The notes under the pieces were generated by a model. That model saw only the letters and a list, made by a program, of their open reading frames with translations, was not told the origin of the DNA and made no database searches. A stretch of 64,000 nt of DNA from Bacteroidota bacterium (GTDB taxonomy: Bacteria > Bacteroidota > Bacteroidia > Flavobacteriales > Flavobacteriaceae). Shown here in pieces: positions 56,164-64,000 of the stretch. Where the stretch lies: the NCBI GenBank assembly GCA_024279425.1, contig JAJRRO010000010.1, positions 1 to 64,000 on the forward strand, read 5' to 3'. Positions within the stretch are counted from its first letter, which is position 1, and every line of letters begins with the position of its first letter. A program made the position numbers and the translations under genes.

Positions 56164-56238
56164 AGACATACCATCCCACTGCTTCGAAACTCTTAGTAGA
56201 TTTTGTCCATTTCTTTTAAATGGTGACTAGAAGGCGGT

Positions 56239-56613
56239 CTATATTCTCCAAGGAGGATTCTTTCGATGTATTCCTGCATTGAAAAGGATTAGGTTATTAC
56301 CATCCAAATCTTTTAGACAGGCTTCTCTCCAAAGCCATCTTTTGTCATTGGGCATTTCATTGAACTCAATATCGAGCTCGACCAAACCTTGAACATGGGA
56401 ATCCAAGTCTTTGCATTCAAAATAAACATAGATACCCTCTCCCCTTGGTAATTCTTCAACGTGATGGATTGAAAAAGTAGCATCTCCCTCTGGGCATTCA
56501 AAACGTGCATAGTGGGGCAAGGCCTCAACAATTAACGTAAGACCTAATTTTTGATAGAAAGGGATTGACTTTTCCAAATCCAAGGAGGGCACCGTAATTT
56601 GGTTAAGGTTCAT
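56239..56613 (-). CDS. VOC-family (glyoxalase-like) protein
   Basis: A 124-residue protein with the vicinal-oxygen-chelate fold: LNQITVPSLDLEKSIPFYQKLG, then PEGDATFSIHHVE, WLWREACLKDLDGN and LILFNAG. Single-domain forms act as dimers on varied small substrates. Metal ligands are not clear enough to name a reaction. It follows the 67-residue gene after 2 bp, so the two are co-transcribed. Confidence 0.85.
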   Translation of the reverse strand: MNLNQITVPSLDLEKSIPFYQKLGLTLIVEALPHYARFECPEGDATFSIHHVEELPRGEGIYVYFECKDLDSHVQGLVELDIEFNEMPNDKRWLWREACLKDLDGNNLILFNAGIHRKNPPWRI

Positions 56614-56615
56614 TG

Positions 56616-56819
56616 TTATTTTGTGCCACTCAAGATTTTCCCTTTACTTACCTCTCCAATTACTACAACATCCTTGGACGGCTCATATTCCTTAATGGCC
56701 AAAAGCATTTGAGCTTCAGTATCTCTTCTTATTTTAACGCCTGCCTTAGAACCTCTATTTCTAATCTCAATATAAAATCCGTCTCTCAATTCAGTCGGCT
56801 TTGTTGCGGGTCTACCCAT
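56616..56819 (-). CDS. Small basic protein beginning MGRP
   Basis: A 67-residue protein (MGRPATKPTELRDGFYIEIR) rich in Lys, Arg and Glu. A GRP start like an AT-hook is seen at residues 2-4. The remainder (KAGVKIRRDTEAQMLLAIKE) looks like a small soluble domain. I recognise similar proteins in Flavobacteriaceae without known function. Possible nucleic-acid binding is a guess. Confidence 0.65.
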   Translation of the reverse strand: MGRPATKPTELRDGFYIEIRNRGSKAGVKIRRDTEAQMLLAIKEYEPSKDVVVIGEVSKGKILSGTK

Positions 56820-57198
56820 AATTATAATTTCAATATATGTTAATGTTTGTGTGTTTTTTGCCTTAATTTTTAATACTACATTTGGTAGTCGTAAAAATAT
56901 GCCCGAAACCTACAGCAAAAAGTGTTTAAAACATAACAATTGACCAAATATTTATAAAGTATTCATGAACATTTAACGCCATCTTTGCAAATTTTAGGGT
57001 TATTTTCTGAAATAGGTGCTTTTTAACCTTGATGACTCAACCCAAAAACTATAGATTTTAACATTTGGTTTACTAAACGTATATAACGAAAACGCAAGTT
57101 TATCATGGTGCGATCTAATAAGAACCCTAATCATAAATCTAGTTTATGCCATTGGTTAATCTTGACTTTGCTAATTTTATGCTTCAAGGATTTGTTAT
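56820..57198. other. Divergent intergenic space
   Basis: About 380 bp between the 67-residue gene and the dienelactone hydrolase. It has a dyad ACTAC-atttg-GTAGT (56875-56889) that contains a plus-strand TACATTTG (-7 consensus) and may regulate either side. I see no gene here. Confidence 0.45.
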
Positions 57199-57918
57199 AT
57201 GATCAGAGAGGAAATATTGGTATACAGAGATACCGGCAATAACGAATTTGAAAGTGTTGTGGTTTGGGATGATGCCAATGGCAAACCTAAACCAGGAATC
57301 CTGGTTTCGCATATGTGGAGTGGCCAATCTGATTTCGAGACAGGCAAGGCTACCGAATTGGCAAAATTAGGGTATGTGGGTTTCGCCATAGACAACTACG
57401 GCAAAGGCCGTAGGGCCAATTCCCCAGAGGAGGCCCAACAATTAATGGACGAGCTGGATAACAATAGACCATTACTCCTTGAAAGAATGCTCCTTGCAGT
57501 AAAAACGCTTGAAGGGCATAAAGAGGTCGATGCTTCAAAAATAGGAGCTATTGGATTTTGTTTTGGGGGCAAGTGTGTGCTTGATTTGGCGCGTTCGGGA
57601 CTAAACATTATGGGAGTTGTTAGTTTTCACGGATTATTAGACCCTCCGCTTAAACATCCGAATGTCGAAATAAAAAGTTCAATTTTGGTTCTGCATGGGT
57701 GGGAAGACCCAATGGCACTTCCTGGCGATATGGTAAAACTGTCCCAAGAACTAAATGAACTCAAGGCCGATTGGAATATTCATGTGTATGGACATACCGG
57801 ACATGCTTTTACCAATCACAACGCCAAATTTCCTGAAAAAGGATTGTTCTTTGAGCCAAAATCGAATAGAAGGGCATGGAATTCAATGGTCTATTTTTTT
57901 AATTCGCTATTCAATTGA
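57199..57918 (+). CDS. Dienelactone hydrolase-family alpha/beta hydrolase
   Basis: The 239-residue protein has the nucleophile elbow IGFCFGGKCVLDLA (Cys as the nucleophile), the acid in LHGWEDPMALP, and the His in YGHTGHAFTNHNA. Cytoplasmic, no signal peptide. It may hydrolyse a lactone or other ester; the natural substrate is unknown. Confidence 0.92.
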   Translation: MIREEILVYRDTGNNEFESVVVWDDANGKPKPGILVSHMWSGQSDFETGKATELAKLGYVGFAIDNYGKGRRANSPEEAQQLMDELDNNRPLLLERMLLAVKTLEGHKEVDASKIGAIGFCFGGKCVLDLARSGLNIMGVVSFHGLLDPPLKHPNVEIKSSILVLHGWEDPMALPGDMVKLSQELNELKADWNIHVYGHTGHAFTNHNAKFPEKGLFFEPKSNRRAWNSMVYFFNSLFN

Positions 57919-58004
57919 TTATTTAAAAGCATTGAATTAACATATTTTAACGTCGATAATTGTAAGTAGCCCTAAAAAGAGGCTACAAAAACCTAAACTA
58001 AAAA

Positions 58005-58685
58005 ATGAAAGCATTCAAATTCACATTTCTGATATTGGCCGTACTGTTCTCGGTACATTGCGAACCTAAAACAAAGAGGGGTCAAGAAATTTCGGAGCAT
58101 ATAACCAAAAAAAAGGTTAAGCCTTCTACTAAAAAACTGCAAAAGTACAATGTCGCCTACTTTGCCAGTGGTTGTTTTTGGTGTGTCGAAGCCATCTATG
58201 AGGACATTATCGGGGTCAAGGAAGTAATTTCTGGTTATGCAGGCGGCACTGAGAAGAATCCCACTTATGAACAAGTGGGTAGAGGATTGACCAGCCATGC
58301 CGAAACGGTAAAGGTATATTATGATTCCAAGGAAATATCTTTCGAAACTTTGGTCAAGGTGTTTTTTGGGTCACATGACCCCACGACCTTGAACAGGCAA
58401 GGACCAGATCGCGGTCCACAATACCGTTCAATTGCCTTTTATACCAACGAAGCGGAAAAAGAAATAATAAAAAGATATATTGCCCAACTAGAAAAAGATA
58501 ACATCTATGACAGTCCTATTGTGACCCAAGTTGAAAAAATCACCAAATTCTATGACGCAGAGGATTATCATCAAGATTATGAAAAGTTAAATCCCAACAA
58601 TCCGTACATCATTAATATTTCTATTCCCCGATACAAAAGATTTAAGGCAAAATACTCAGAATTGTTAAAAAAAAACGCCCATTAA
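58005..58685 (+). CDS. msrA: Peptide-methionine (S)-S-oxide reductase, lipoprotein form
   Basis: The enzyme reduces methionine-S-sulfoxide in proteins. The 226-residue protein has a lipobox (FSVHCEP, Cys 19), the catalytic motif SGCFWCVEAIYEDIIGV, VISGYAGG, NPTYEQVGRGLTSHAETV and DAEDYHQDY. Because of the signal it acts outside the cytoplasm. No msrB is fused or adjacent. The 298-bp space after it has no gene or repeat I can support. Confidence 0.95.
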   Translation: MKAFKFTFLILAVLFSVHCEPKTKRGQEISEHITKKKVKPSTKKLQKYNVAYFASGCFWCVEAIYEDIIGVKEVISGYAGGTEKNPTYEQVGRGLTSHAETVKVYYDSKEISFETLVKVFFGSHDPTTLNRQGPDRGPQYRSIAFYTNEAEKEIIKRYIAQLEKDNIYDSPIVTQVEKITKFYDAEDYHQDYEKLNPNNPYIINISIPRYKRFKAKYSELLKKNAH

Positions 58686-58983
58686 GTCCAAACATTAACA
58701 ATTAAAACCCTTGTAGACTGTGATGTGAAATTACTTTAAACGGGTTTTTTATATGAAAACTCTAGAGTTAAAGGAGTATTTCATATATTCGCGTTAACGT
58801 ACACGAAAATTTGGTTGGTTTGAGTATGACCAATGCCTTTAATAAATTGGTTTCCGAAACCAAGTGTGTGAAATGGCTCAATTTTGGTGAATCTAATATT
58901 GGCCATATTCCAGCAATGCCATGGGGACCATGTTTCCTTTCGAAATAAAGAAATCCGCAGCATTGCTGCAAAAAACTAAATAT

Positions 58984-59838
58984 ATGGGGTCAAATAGAAG
59001 GAATTTTCTAAAAAAAACATCGGTAGGAGCCCTTGGGATTGCCGCAACTGCAATTCCCGGGATTGCAAATGCATCAAGCGTCCAGGGTGAACCGATTAAA
59101 AGAAATAAGACAGCCATTCATTTGGGGGTTGCTTCCTATACCCTACGAAAATTCTCTATGGAGGAAGCACTTGATATGACCTTACGTTGTGGTATGAATC
59201 GCATTTCTTTCAAGAGCATGCACCTTCCGCTTGACTCAGATAGGGAGACCATTACAAAAGCAGTCGCACTTTGCAAGCAGAAGGGGGTAGAACTTTATGG
59301 TGGGGGAGTCATTTATATGAAGACCAAAGAAGAGGTGGACCAGGCATTTGAATACGCCAAAACCGCTGAAATGAAAATGATAATTGGGGTGCCAAATCAT
59401 GAATTATTGGCATATGTTGAAGAGAAGGTCAAACAATATGACATTAAACTTGCCATTCACAATCATGGGCCAGGCGATAAATTATATCCAAGCGCGGAAA
59501 GCGCATATTCCAGAATAAAAAACAGGGATAAACGAATGGGGCTATGTATTGATATTGGTCATACCAAACGTATTGACAGAAACCCAGAACAAGATGTCAA
59601 GGATTTTTTTGATAGGGTTTTCGATATTCATTTAAAAGATGTTACTGGAGCTTTTGCCGAGGGTAAAACCTGTATAATCGGAAGAGGGGTAATTGATTTT
59701 CCTGCTTTTTTAAAATCGGTTGTGAAAAAAGGATATAAAGGAACTTTAGCACTTGAATATGAAGCTGAAGCCAATGACCCATTACCAGGAATGGCCGAGT
59801 CCATCGGATATGTAAAAGGTATTTTAACAACACTATAA
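58984..59838 (+). CDS. Tat-exported sugar phosphate isomerase/epimerase-like TIM barrel
   Basis: The 284-residue protein has a Tat signal (SNRRNFLKKTSVGALGIAAT). An AP endonuclease 2-type TIM barrel follows with metal-site segments LAIHNHGPGDK and CIDIGHTKR, and the end ALEYEAEANDP. The ATG at 58984 starts the signal; the upstream open frame to 58921 does not. Followed after 10 bp by a Tat-exported oxidoreductase, and later by a cytoplasmic one. Confidence 0.88.
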   Translation: MGSNRRNFLKKTSVGALGIAATAIPGIANASSVQGEPIKRNKTAIHLGVASYTLRKFSMEEALDMTLRCGMNRISFKSMHLPLDSDRETITKAVALCKQKGVELYGGGVIYMKTKEEVDQAFEYAKTAEMKMIIGVPNHELLAYVEEKVKQYDIKLAIHNHGPGDKLYPSAESAYSRIKNRDKRMGLCIDIGHTKRIDRNPEQDVKDFFDRVFDIHLKDVTGAFAEGKTCIIGRGVIDFPAFLKSVVKKGYKGTLALEYEAEANDPLPGMAESIGYVKGILTTL

Positions 59839-59848
59839 ATCTAAAATA

Positions 59849-61192
59849 ATGAGTTCTAACAGAAGAGATTTTATTAAAAAGGTATCCGTAGGGGCCGCAG
59901 GGGTTGCAATTAGCGGAACTGCCAACGCCATGACCGCACAGAGCTATTCAAATATCATTGGCGCAAATGATAGAATACATGTTGCTATCCAAGGTTTGGG
60001 GAGAAGATACGGTGCGTATAAAGAACCCATAACGAATAAGAAAAACAATGTGCGGTTACTATACTTGTGTGATGTGATGAAAAGTCAGCAAGAAAAAGCT
60101 GCCGCTAATTTTGCGAAGGAAATCAATTATAAACCTACATTGGAAAACGATATTCGCAAAATCTTGGAGGATACAAAATTGGATGCCGTTTTTATGGCAA
60201 CACCAGATCACTGGCATACACCAGGAGCTTGTATGGCAATGCAGGCGGGGAAACATGTCTATTTGGAAAAGCCCTGTAGTCACAATCCGAATGAGAACGA
60301 ACTCGTTGTCGCATTCCAAAAAAAGTACAATAAAGTTGTTCAAATGGGTAATCAACAACGATCTTCCGTGGAATCAACTCAAATTATCAAAGATATTCAT
60401 AGCGGTGCTATTGGTAAAACATACAAGGCCACAGCCTTTTACATTAATTCTAGGGGTGCCGTTCCGGTTCCGGTCAAAGCTGCACCACCTGAAGGTTTGG
60501 ATTGGGAACTTTTTCAAGGACCTGCGCCTAGAAAAGACTACATGCATGACACTTGGAATTATAACTGGCATTGGTATGGATGGGACTACGGTACGGCGGA
60601 AATGGGAAATAATGCAACCCATGAACTTGATGTGGCGCGTTGGGCATTGGATGTCAAATATCCAGAACGTGTCGAAGTGCGATCCGGAAACCACCATTAC
60701 GAAAATGATGGATGGGAAATGTATGATTCAATGGAGGCAACTTTTAAGTTTTCTGACGGTCAGATTATTGAATGGGACGGACAAAGTAGAAATGGATTCA
60801 ATAAATACGGAAAAGGGAGAGGTACCATAGTGTATGGCTCTGAAGGTTCTGCATTTATCGACCGTGGCGGTTATCAATTATTTGATATCAAAGGAAAATT
60901 AATCAAGGACAGTAAGTCTGGAGGCTCAGAAGGTGGTATGGCCCTTGGCGGAGGTGGTGATCTTACAACAAGGCACACCCTTAACTTTTTTGACACCATC
61001 CGTGGCAAATCAAAATTAACCTCGCCCATTGAGCAGGGTGCCGTAACCCAAATGTTGACACATTATGCAAATATTGCCTCTAGAATAGGAAAATCTTTTG
61101 AAGTTGATGACACAACGGGACGCATTTTTGATAGGGAAGCCATGAAATTATGGTCACGCGAATATCAGTCTGGCTGGGAACCTAAATTATAA
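59849..61192 (+). CDS. Tat-exported Gfo/Idh/MocA-family oxidoreductase
   Basis: The 447-residue protein has a Tat signal (SNRRDFIKKVSVGAAGVAI), a Rossmann domain (VAIQGLGRRYG), the motif HVYLEKPCSHNP, and a C-terminal Gfo/Idh/MocA domain. Export of an NAD-dependent enzyme in folded form with bound cofactor is typical of this class. In Bacteroidota such exported enzymes are linked to 3-keto-sugar chemistry, but the substrate here is not shown by the sequence. The end of the protein is aromatic (SGWEPKL). Confidence 0.93.
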   Translation: MSSNRRDFIKKVSVGAAGVAISGTANAMTAQSYSNIIGANDRIHVAIQGLGRRYGAYKEPITNKKNNVRLLYLCDVMKSQQEKAAANFAKEINYKPTLENDIRKILEDTKLDAVFMATPDHWHTPGACMAMQAGKHVYLEKPCSHNPNENELVVAFQKKYNKVVQMGNQQRSSVESTQIIKDIHSGAIGKTYKATAFYINSRGAVPVPVKAAPPEGLDWELFQGPAPRKDYMHDTWNYNWHWYGWDYGTAEMGNNATHELDVARWALDVKYPERVEVRSGNHHYENDGWEMYDSMEATFKFSDGQIIEWDGQSRNGFNKYGKGRGTIVYGSEGSAFIDRGGYQLFDIKGKLIKDSKSGGSEGGMALGGGGDLTTRHTLNFFDTIRGKSKLTSPIEQGAVTQMLTHYANIASRIGKSFEVDDTTGRIFDREAMKLWSREYQSGWEPKL

Positions 61193-61296
61193 ACAGCTAC
61201 CTTGTAACACGCTTTTGATCTAAGCTTTTGCACGGCATAGCACTAAATGTTATTAGGCCCTAGTTGGTCGTGCTTATATTTAATGATTTGGTATAC

Positions 61297-62328
61297 ATGA
61301 AAACTGACAAAATTGGAGTTGGAATAATCGGTTATGGATCTATAACACCCTTTCATATACATAGCATTGTTGAATTGGACCATTGTCATCTTATTGCCGT
61401 GCAGAGTAGCAACGCGGAAAAAAGGGCAACGATTCAAGAAAAATATGATGTCCAGTGCTTTGATACTTATCAAGAGCTAATCAGTCTAGAACAGATTCAG
61501 TTGATAATCATTTGTACACCAAGTGGCTTTCACCTAGAGCCCGCACTTTTAGCAATGAAAGCAGGCAAACATGTGGTGGTCGAAAAACCATTGGAAATTA
61601 GTACTGCCCGGTGTGAAAAAATGATAGAGGCCAGTATAGCATCGAAAGTAAGTCTAACGTGTATATTTCAAAATAGATTTGCCTCGGACTACCTTAAAAT
61701 CAAAGAAGCCATTGCTGCCGGGAAACTGGGAAAATTACTACTGGGAAATGCCTACATTAAATGGAAAAGGGATCAAAACTATTATGATAGCTCCCCTTGG
61801 CGGGGAACCTTAAAGGGTGATGGTGGAGCGGTACTCATAAATCAAGGCATACACACTATTGACCTTCTGATGGATTTGATGGGAAACGCAAAAATGGTTT
61901 CTGGAAGCATTAGAACCTTAACCCATAATATTGAAGGTGAAGATGTCGCTGTAGCCAACGTAGAGTTTGAAAGTGGAGCTCTAGGTACCATCGAAGGAAG
62001 TACATCATTGTACAGGGCCTTCCCAGAGAAAATTGAGATACATGGTGAAAAGGGAAGTATCATCATGGAAGGTGGGAAAATCACCCATTGGAACACCGAG
62101 GAGGATGGTAAACTGGAAATAAAGGCTGAAAAATCCACTTCAGGAGCTGATGATCCCATGGCTATAGACAATACATTACATAAGAAGCAATTAAGGGAAA
62201 TTATAAATAGCATCAGACAAGGCAAAACTCCTCCGGTCGCTGCGAAGAAAGCTATGCAATCTGTTGCCATTATCGAAGCCATTTACAAGTCTTCCCGTGC
62301 CCACAAAAAAATCTCCATTAATACGTAA
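61297..62328 (+). CDS. Cytoplasmic Gfo/Idh/MocA-family oxidoreductase
   Basis: The 343-residue protein has no signal. It shows the Rossmann fingerprint GIIGYGSITPF, the lysine motif HVVVEKPLEIS, and GGAVLINQGIHTIDLL (active-site His). The ATG at 61297 (MKTDKIGVGIIGYG) is preferred to an earlier start at 61264. It is co-directional with the two Tat-exported genes and would complete the use of the same sugar in the cytoplasm. Confidence 0.92.
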   Translation: MKTDKIGVGIIGYGSITPFHIHSIVELDHCHLIAVQSSNAEKRATIQEKYDVQCFDTYQELISLEQIQLIIICTPSGFHLEPALLAMKAGKHVVVEKPLEISTARCEKMIEASIASKVSLTCIFQNRFASDYLKIKEAIAAGKLGKLLLGNAYIKWKRDQNYYDSSPWRGTLKGDGGAVLINQGIHTIDLLMDLMGNAKMVSGSIRTLTHNIEGEDVAVANVEFESGALGTIEGSTSLYRAFPEKIEIHGEKGSIIMEGGKITHWNTEEDGKLEIKAEKSTSGADDPMAIDNTLHKKQLREIINSIRQGKTPPVAAKKAMQSVAIIEAIYKSSRAHKKISINT

Positions 62329-62407
62329 CTAGCGTGAGCTCGATATAAAGCGTATTGAATGTGAGTTTCTGCGATATTCAGACATCCAAAATATTTGTGG
62401 AAACTAA

Positions 62408-62568
62408 GAGCCTGTTTAAATTTCGTTTTTGAAATTTGTTATACACTACTTTTTTGTCAATTGAAGCTTCAAAAACACAGTTTGGCAGAGTCAAATGAGT
62501 ATTTTGATAACGAAAAGTGGCGAAAAAAGAGTCATAACAAAACCGAAGGATGAAATTTAAACAGGTTC
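62408..62568 (+). mobile_element. MITE-like element C (161 bp), diverged subfamily
   Basis: It begins GAGCCTGTTTAAATTTC and ends with the near-complement GAAATTTAAACAGGTTC. TAA lies on both sides, a likely 3-bp target duplication. The TIR core CTGTTTAAA is related to the CTCGTTTAAA core of elements A and B, but most of the interior is different. It lies in the 363-bp space after the cytoplasmic oxidoreductase gene; the rest of that space shows nothing. Confidence 0.75.
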
Positions 62569-62691
62569 TAAAGTAGCGGCAATGAAATTGTAGGGTTTTA
62601 ACCTTTTACTTGATACTAAAGGATTGTACTTGAAAGGAAGGTAGCGAAGGAATAGTAGGCAAAGGTTCTTTGGGGACTCTGATTTTATGCA

Positions 62692-64000
62692 TTAATCTTT
62701 CAACACGACTTCACTATATTTTGAATTGATCAAAATAGACTTATCAGTATTCCTACTAATATTATATCCTTTATAAACGGTAGTATTGTGATTTTTGGTC
62801 TTATCCAAATGTAAGCTAGAAGGGACCTTTAACTCTGACAACGTTCCATCTACCTCAATAACAAAAGCAGTGGCAGGTAAGTTGCACATGAATTCGCCAT
62901 TTTGGAGTGAAATATCCATTTCTTTGAAATCTTTGGAAACTGAATTGATTTTAAGCGGTCCCATTTTATTGTTTACAACCAGACTTTTCAAAAGCTTGTC
63001 AATGGTCACGTCAGAAGAAGTGGCACTCAACCTTAAGTTGAGCACCTCTCTAAGATCTACATTTTCCGAATAATCGGCTTGCAAAAGTCCATAGTTCCAT
63101 TTTTGAACACTTACCGGGGAATATGAAGTTTTGATTATAGTCTTGTCACCATCTATAGTATAGGCCTCCAAGGAAGAGTACGATAGTTTGGCATTTATAT
63201 TTTTGGTGTTTTCGGCCAATTTCACCTCGCCATGCCGCACATTCATTTTGATTTTAGTCCCCTTGGGCATTTTTATCTTAATGGTCTTCTTAACTTTGTA
63301 ATTCTTGTTTTGCCCATCGTGGGAATAGTAAAAAATGTTGGCCTCTTTTTCATGCATTTCATGCTGTTTTTCTAAAAGTTCCCTCTGCTTTTCACGCTCT
63401 TCCACGCGTTTTTCCATTTCAGCAGCACGTTTTTCCATAGCTTCGGCCTGTTTTTCCATTCTTCTCTCTTGGCCCTCCATTCTTTTTTTCATCATTTCAG
63501 TGCGCCTCGACTGTCTTTCCTCCTGTCTTTTTTCTATCTCCGCTCCGCGAAGCTCCATTCTTTTGCTCCATGCTTCCATTTTCTTTTCATAATCCTTATT
63601 AAACCCTTTTTGGAATTTTTTCTGCCACTTTTCCAGGTATTTTTCACCATCCTTCTTATAGGCCTCATAATCAAAATCTATAGCTGGCACTGGTGGCATG
63701 GGCATATCTCTCAAATCAATAATAAAATCCTCCATATCCGGCATTTCGGGAATCTCTGGCATTTCAAAATGAAAATCCGGAATCACAATGTTCAAATCCT
63801 GTAAATCCTGCAATCCCTCCATTGTTTGACCAAACAACCATGTATTGTTTGTTCTTGTTGAGATTTCAACCTTTTGACTATTCCCCACAATCTCAATACT
63901 TCTGTCCTCAAAATATTTCTCGGCTTCTTCAGGGGTTGCCCCTTCGATTTCAACTATGGCCTCGACAGATATCTGATTTTTATCCCAGGTTTCAAATTCA
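62692..64000 (-). CDS. Coiled-coil protein with DUF4097-like C-terminus, 5' end outside window
   Basis: The frame is open from the right window edge to the stop at 62692, about 436 residues; the start is not in the window. A hydrophilic region of 130 residues (from IEKRQEERQSRRTEMMKKRM to KQRELLEKQHEMHEKEA) is a strongly charged Glu/Arg/Lys coiled coil. Before it lie proline and aspartate-rich segments (IDLRDMPMPPVPAID). The C-terminal 190 residues (MPKGTKIKMNVRHGEV to SKYSEVVLKD) are a beta-rich repeat domain like the putative adhesin DUF4097. Similar proteins are encoded next to ECF sigma factors in Flavobacteriaceae; whether that is so here is not visible. Confidence 0.8.
   Translation of the reverse strand, partial: EFETWDKNQISVEAIVEIEGATPEEAEKYFEDRSIEIVGNSQKVEISTRTNNTWLFGQTMEGLQDLQDLNIVIPDFHFEMPEIPEMPDMEDFIIDLRDMPMPPVPAIDFDYEAYKKDGEKYLEKWQKKFQKGFNKDYEKKMEAWSKRMELRGAEIEKRQEERQSRRTEMMKKRMEGQERRMEKQAEAMEKRAAEMEKRVEEREKQRELLEKQHEMHEKEANIFYYSHDGQNKNYKVKKTIKIKMPKGTKIKMNVRHGEVKLAENTKNINAKLSYSSLEAYTIDGDKTIIKTSYSPVSVQKWNYGLLQADYSENVDLREVLNLRLSATSSDVTIDKLLKSLVVNNKMGPLKINSVSKDFKEMDISLQNGEFMCNLPATAFVIEVDGTLSELKVPSSLHLDKTKNHNTTVYKGYNISRNTDKSILINSKYSEVVLKD

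Noticed and set aside
56875-56889. Short dyad ACTAC-atttg-GTAGT
   Set aside because: It is only 5 bp per arm and seen once, and no distance rule ties it to a promoter of a neighbouring gene; kept only as a note in the intergenic entry.
58704-58751. Possible terminator after msrA (AAACCC with GGGTTT)
   Set aside because: The stem is short (about 6 bp) and the loop very long, so a terminator is not supported.
1-64000. CRISPR arrays, rRNA genes, prophage genes, complete insertion sequences
   Set aside because: I saw no regularly spaced repeats, no rRNA signature, no phage structural genes and no transposase gene on either strand.

Overview
The window looks like a chromosomal segment of a marine member of the Flavobacteriaceae (Bacteroidota). 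This is inferred from AT-rich DNA, several matches to the Bacteroidota -7 promoter element TAnnTTTG, few Shine-Dalgarno sequences, many lipoprotein and Sec or Tat-exported proteins, two formylglycine-type sulfatases, and gene sets typical of that family (DUF5777, DUF4105/Lnb, DUF2795 next to secA, SusD-free sugar oxidoreductase cluster). The genus cannot be fixed from this sequence alone.

Layout. 1-6.4 kb: a minus-strand respiratory operon that runs off the left edge (ethylbenzene-dehydrogenase-like haem lipoprotein, c-type cytochromes, DUF5777 barrel, Tat-exported Fe-S subunit, NrfD-type membrane subunit). 6.7-10 kb: ackA-pta. 10.2-11.6 kb: divergent deoC-deoD. 12-15.7 kb: WG-repeat protein, slipin, a small HMA-fold protein, tRNA-Leu(GAG) and two TlpA-like proteins. 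15.9-21.6 kb: aconitase, MoxR ATPase and two parvulin-type isomerases. 21.7-26 kb: a broken SRPBCC gene, a class A beta-lactamase-like hydrolase, rluF and a CarboxypepD_reg protein. 26-37 kb: recQ, kdsD, tatC, lptB, pssA, an Lnb-like protein, an ABC-F ATPase and a PduO cobalamin adenosyltransferase. 37-46.5 kb: secA, an orphan histidine kinase, an M14 peptidase and an amidohydrolase. 46.5-56 kb: four paralogous small secreted proteins, a ybbP-ybbA/tesA-type locus and two tandem sulfatases enclosed by a direct repeat. 56-64 kb: VOC protein, dienelactone hydrolase, msrA, a Tat-exported sugar isomerase/oxidoreductase set and the end of a coiled-coil-containing gene.

The main finding is a regulatory pattern. 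A 14-bp dyad, ATGAY-N4-RTCAT, has the 5-4-5 layout of FNR boxes. It occurs upstream of the respiratory operon, of pta-ackA, of deoC-deoD, of the HMA-fold gene at 14.1 kb, and once after deoD. In all five cases the dyad centre lies exactly 33 bp upstream of the centre of an octamer matching TAnnTTTG at 5 or 6 of its 6 fixed positions. This places the dyad near -41, the class II FNR/CRP position. It suggests one oxygen- or redox-responsive regulon linking anaerobic respiration, acetate fermentation and deoxynucleoside breakdown.

Other structure not explained by ordinary genes: three ~160-bp MITE-like elements with related terminal inverted repeats and 3-bp target duplications; small secreted paralogs whose leaders share a conserved promoter block and, in three of four, a stem-loop a few bases before the start codon; a 391-bp direct duplication around the sulfatases; a decayed SRPBCC gene; a thioredoxin-fold protein without its catalytic cysteines; and a methyltransferase-like protein that seems to have lost its SAM-binding core.
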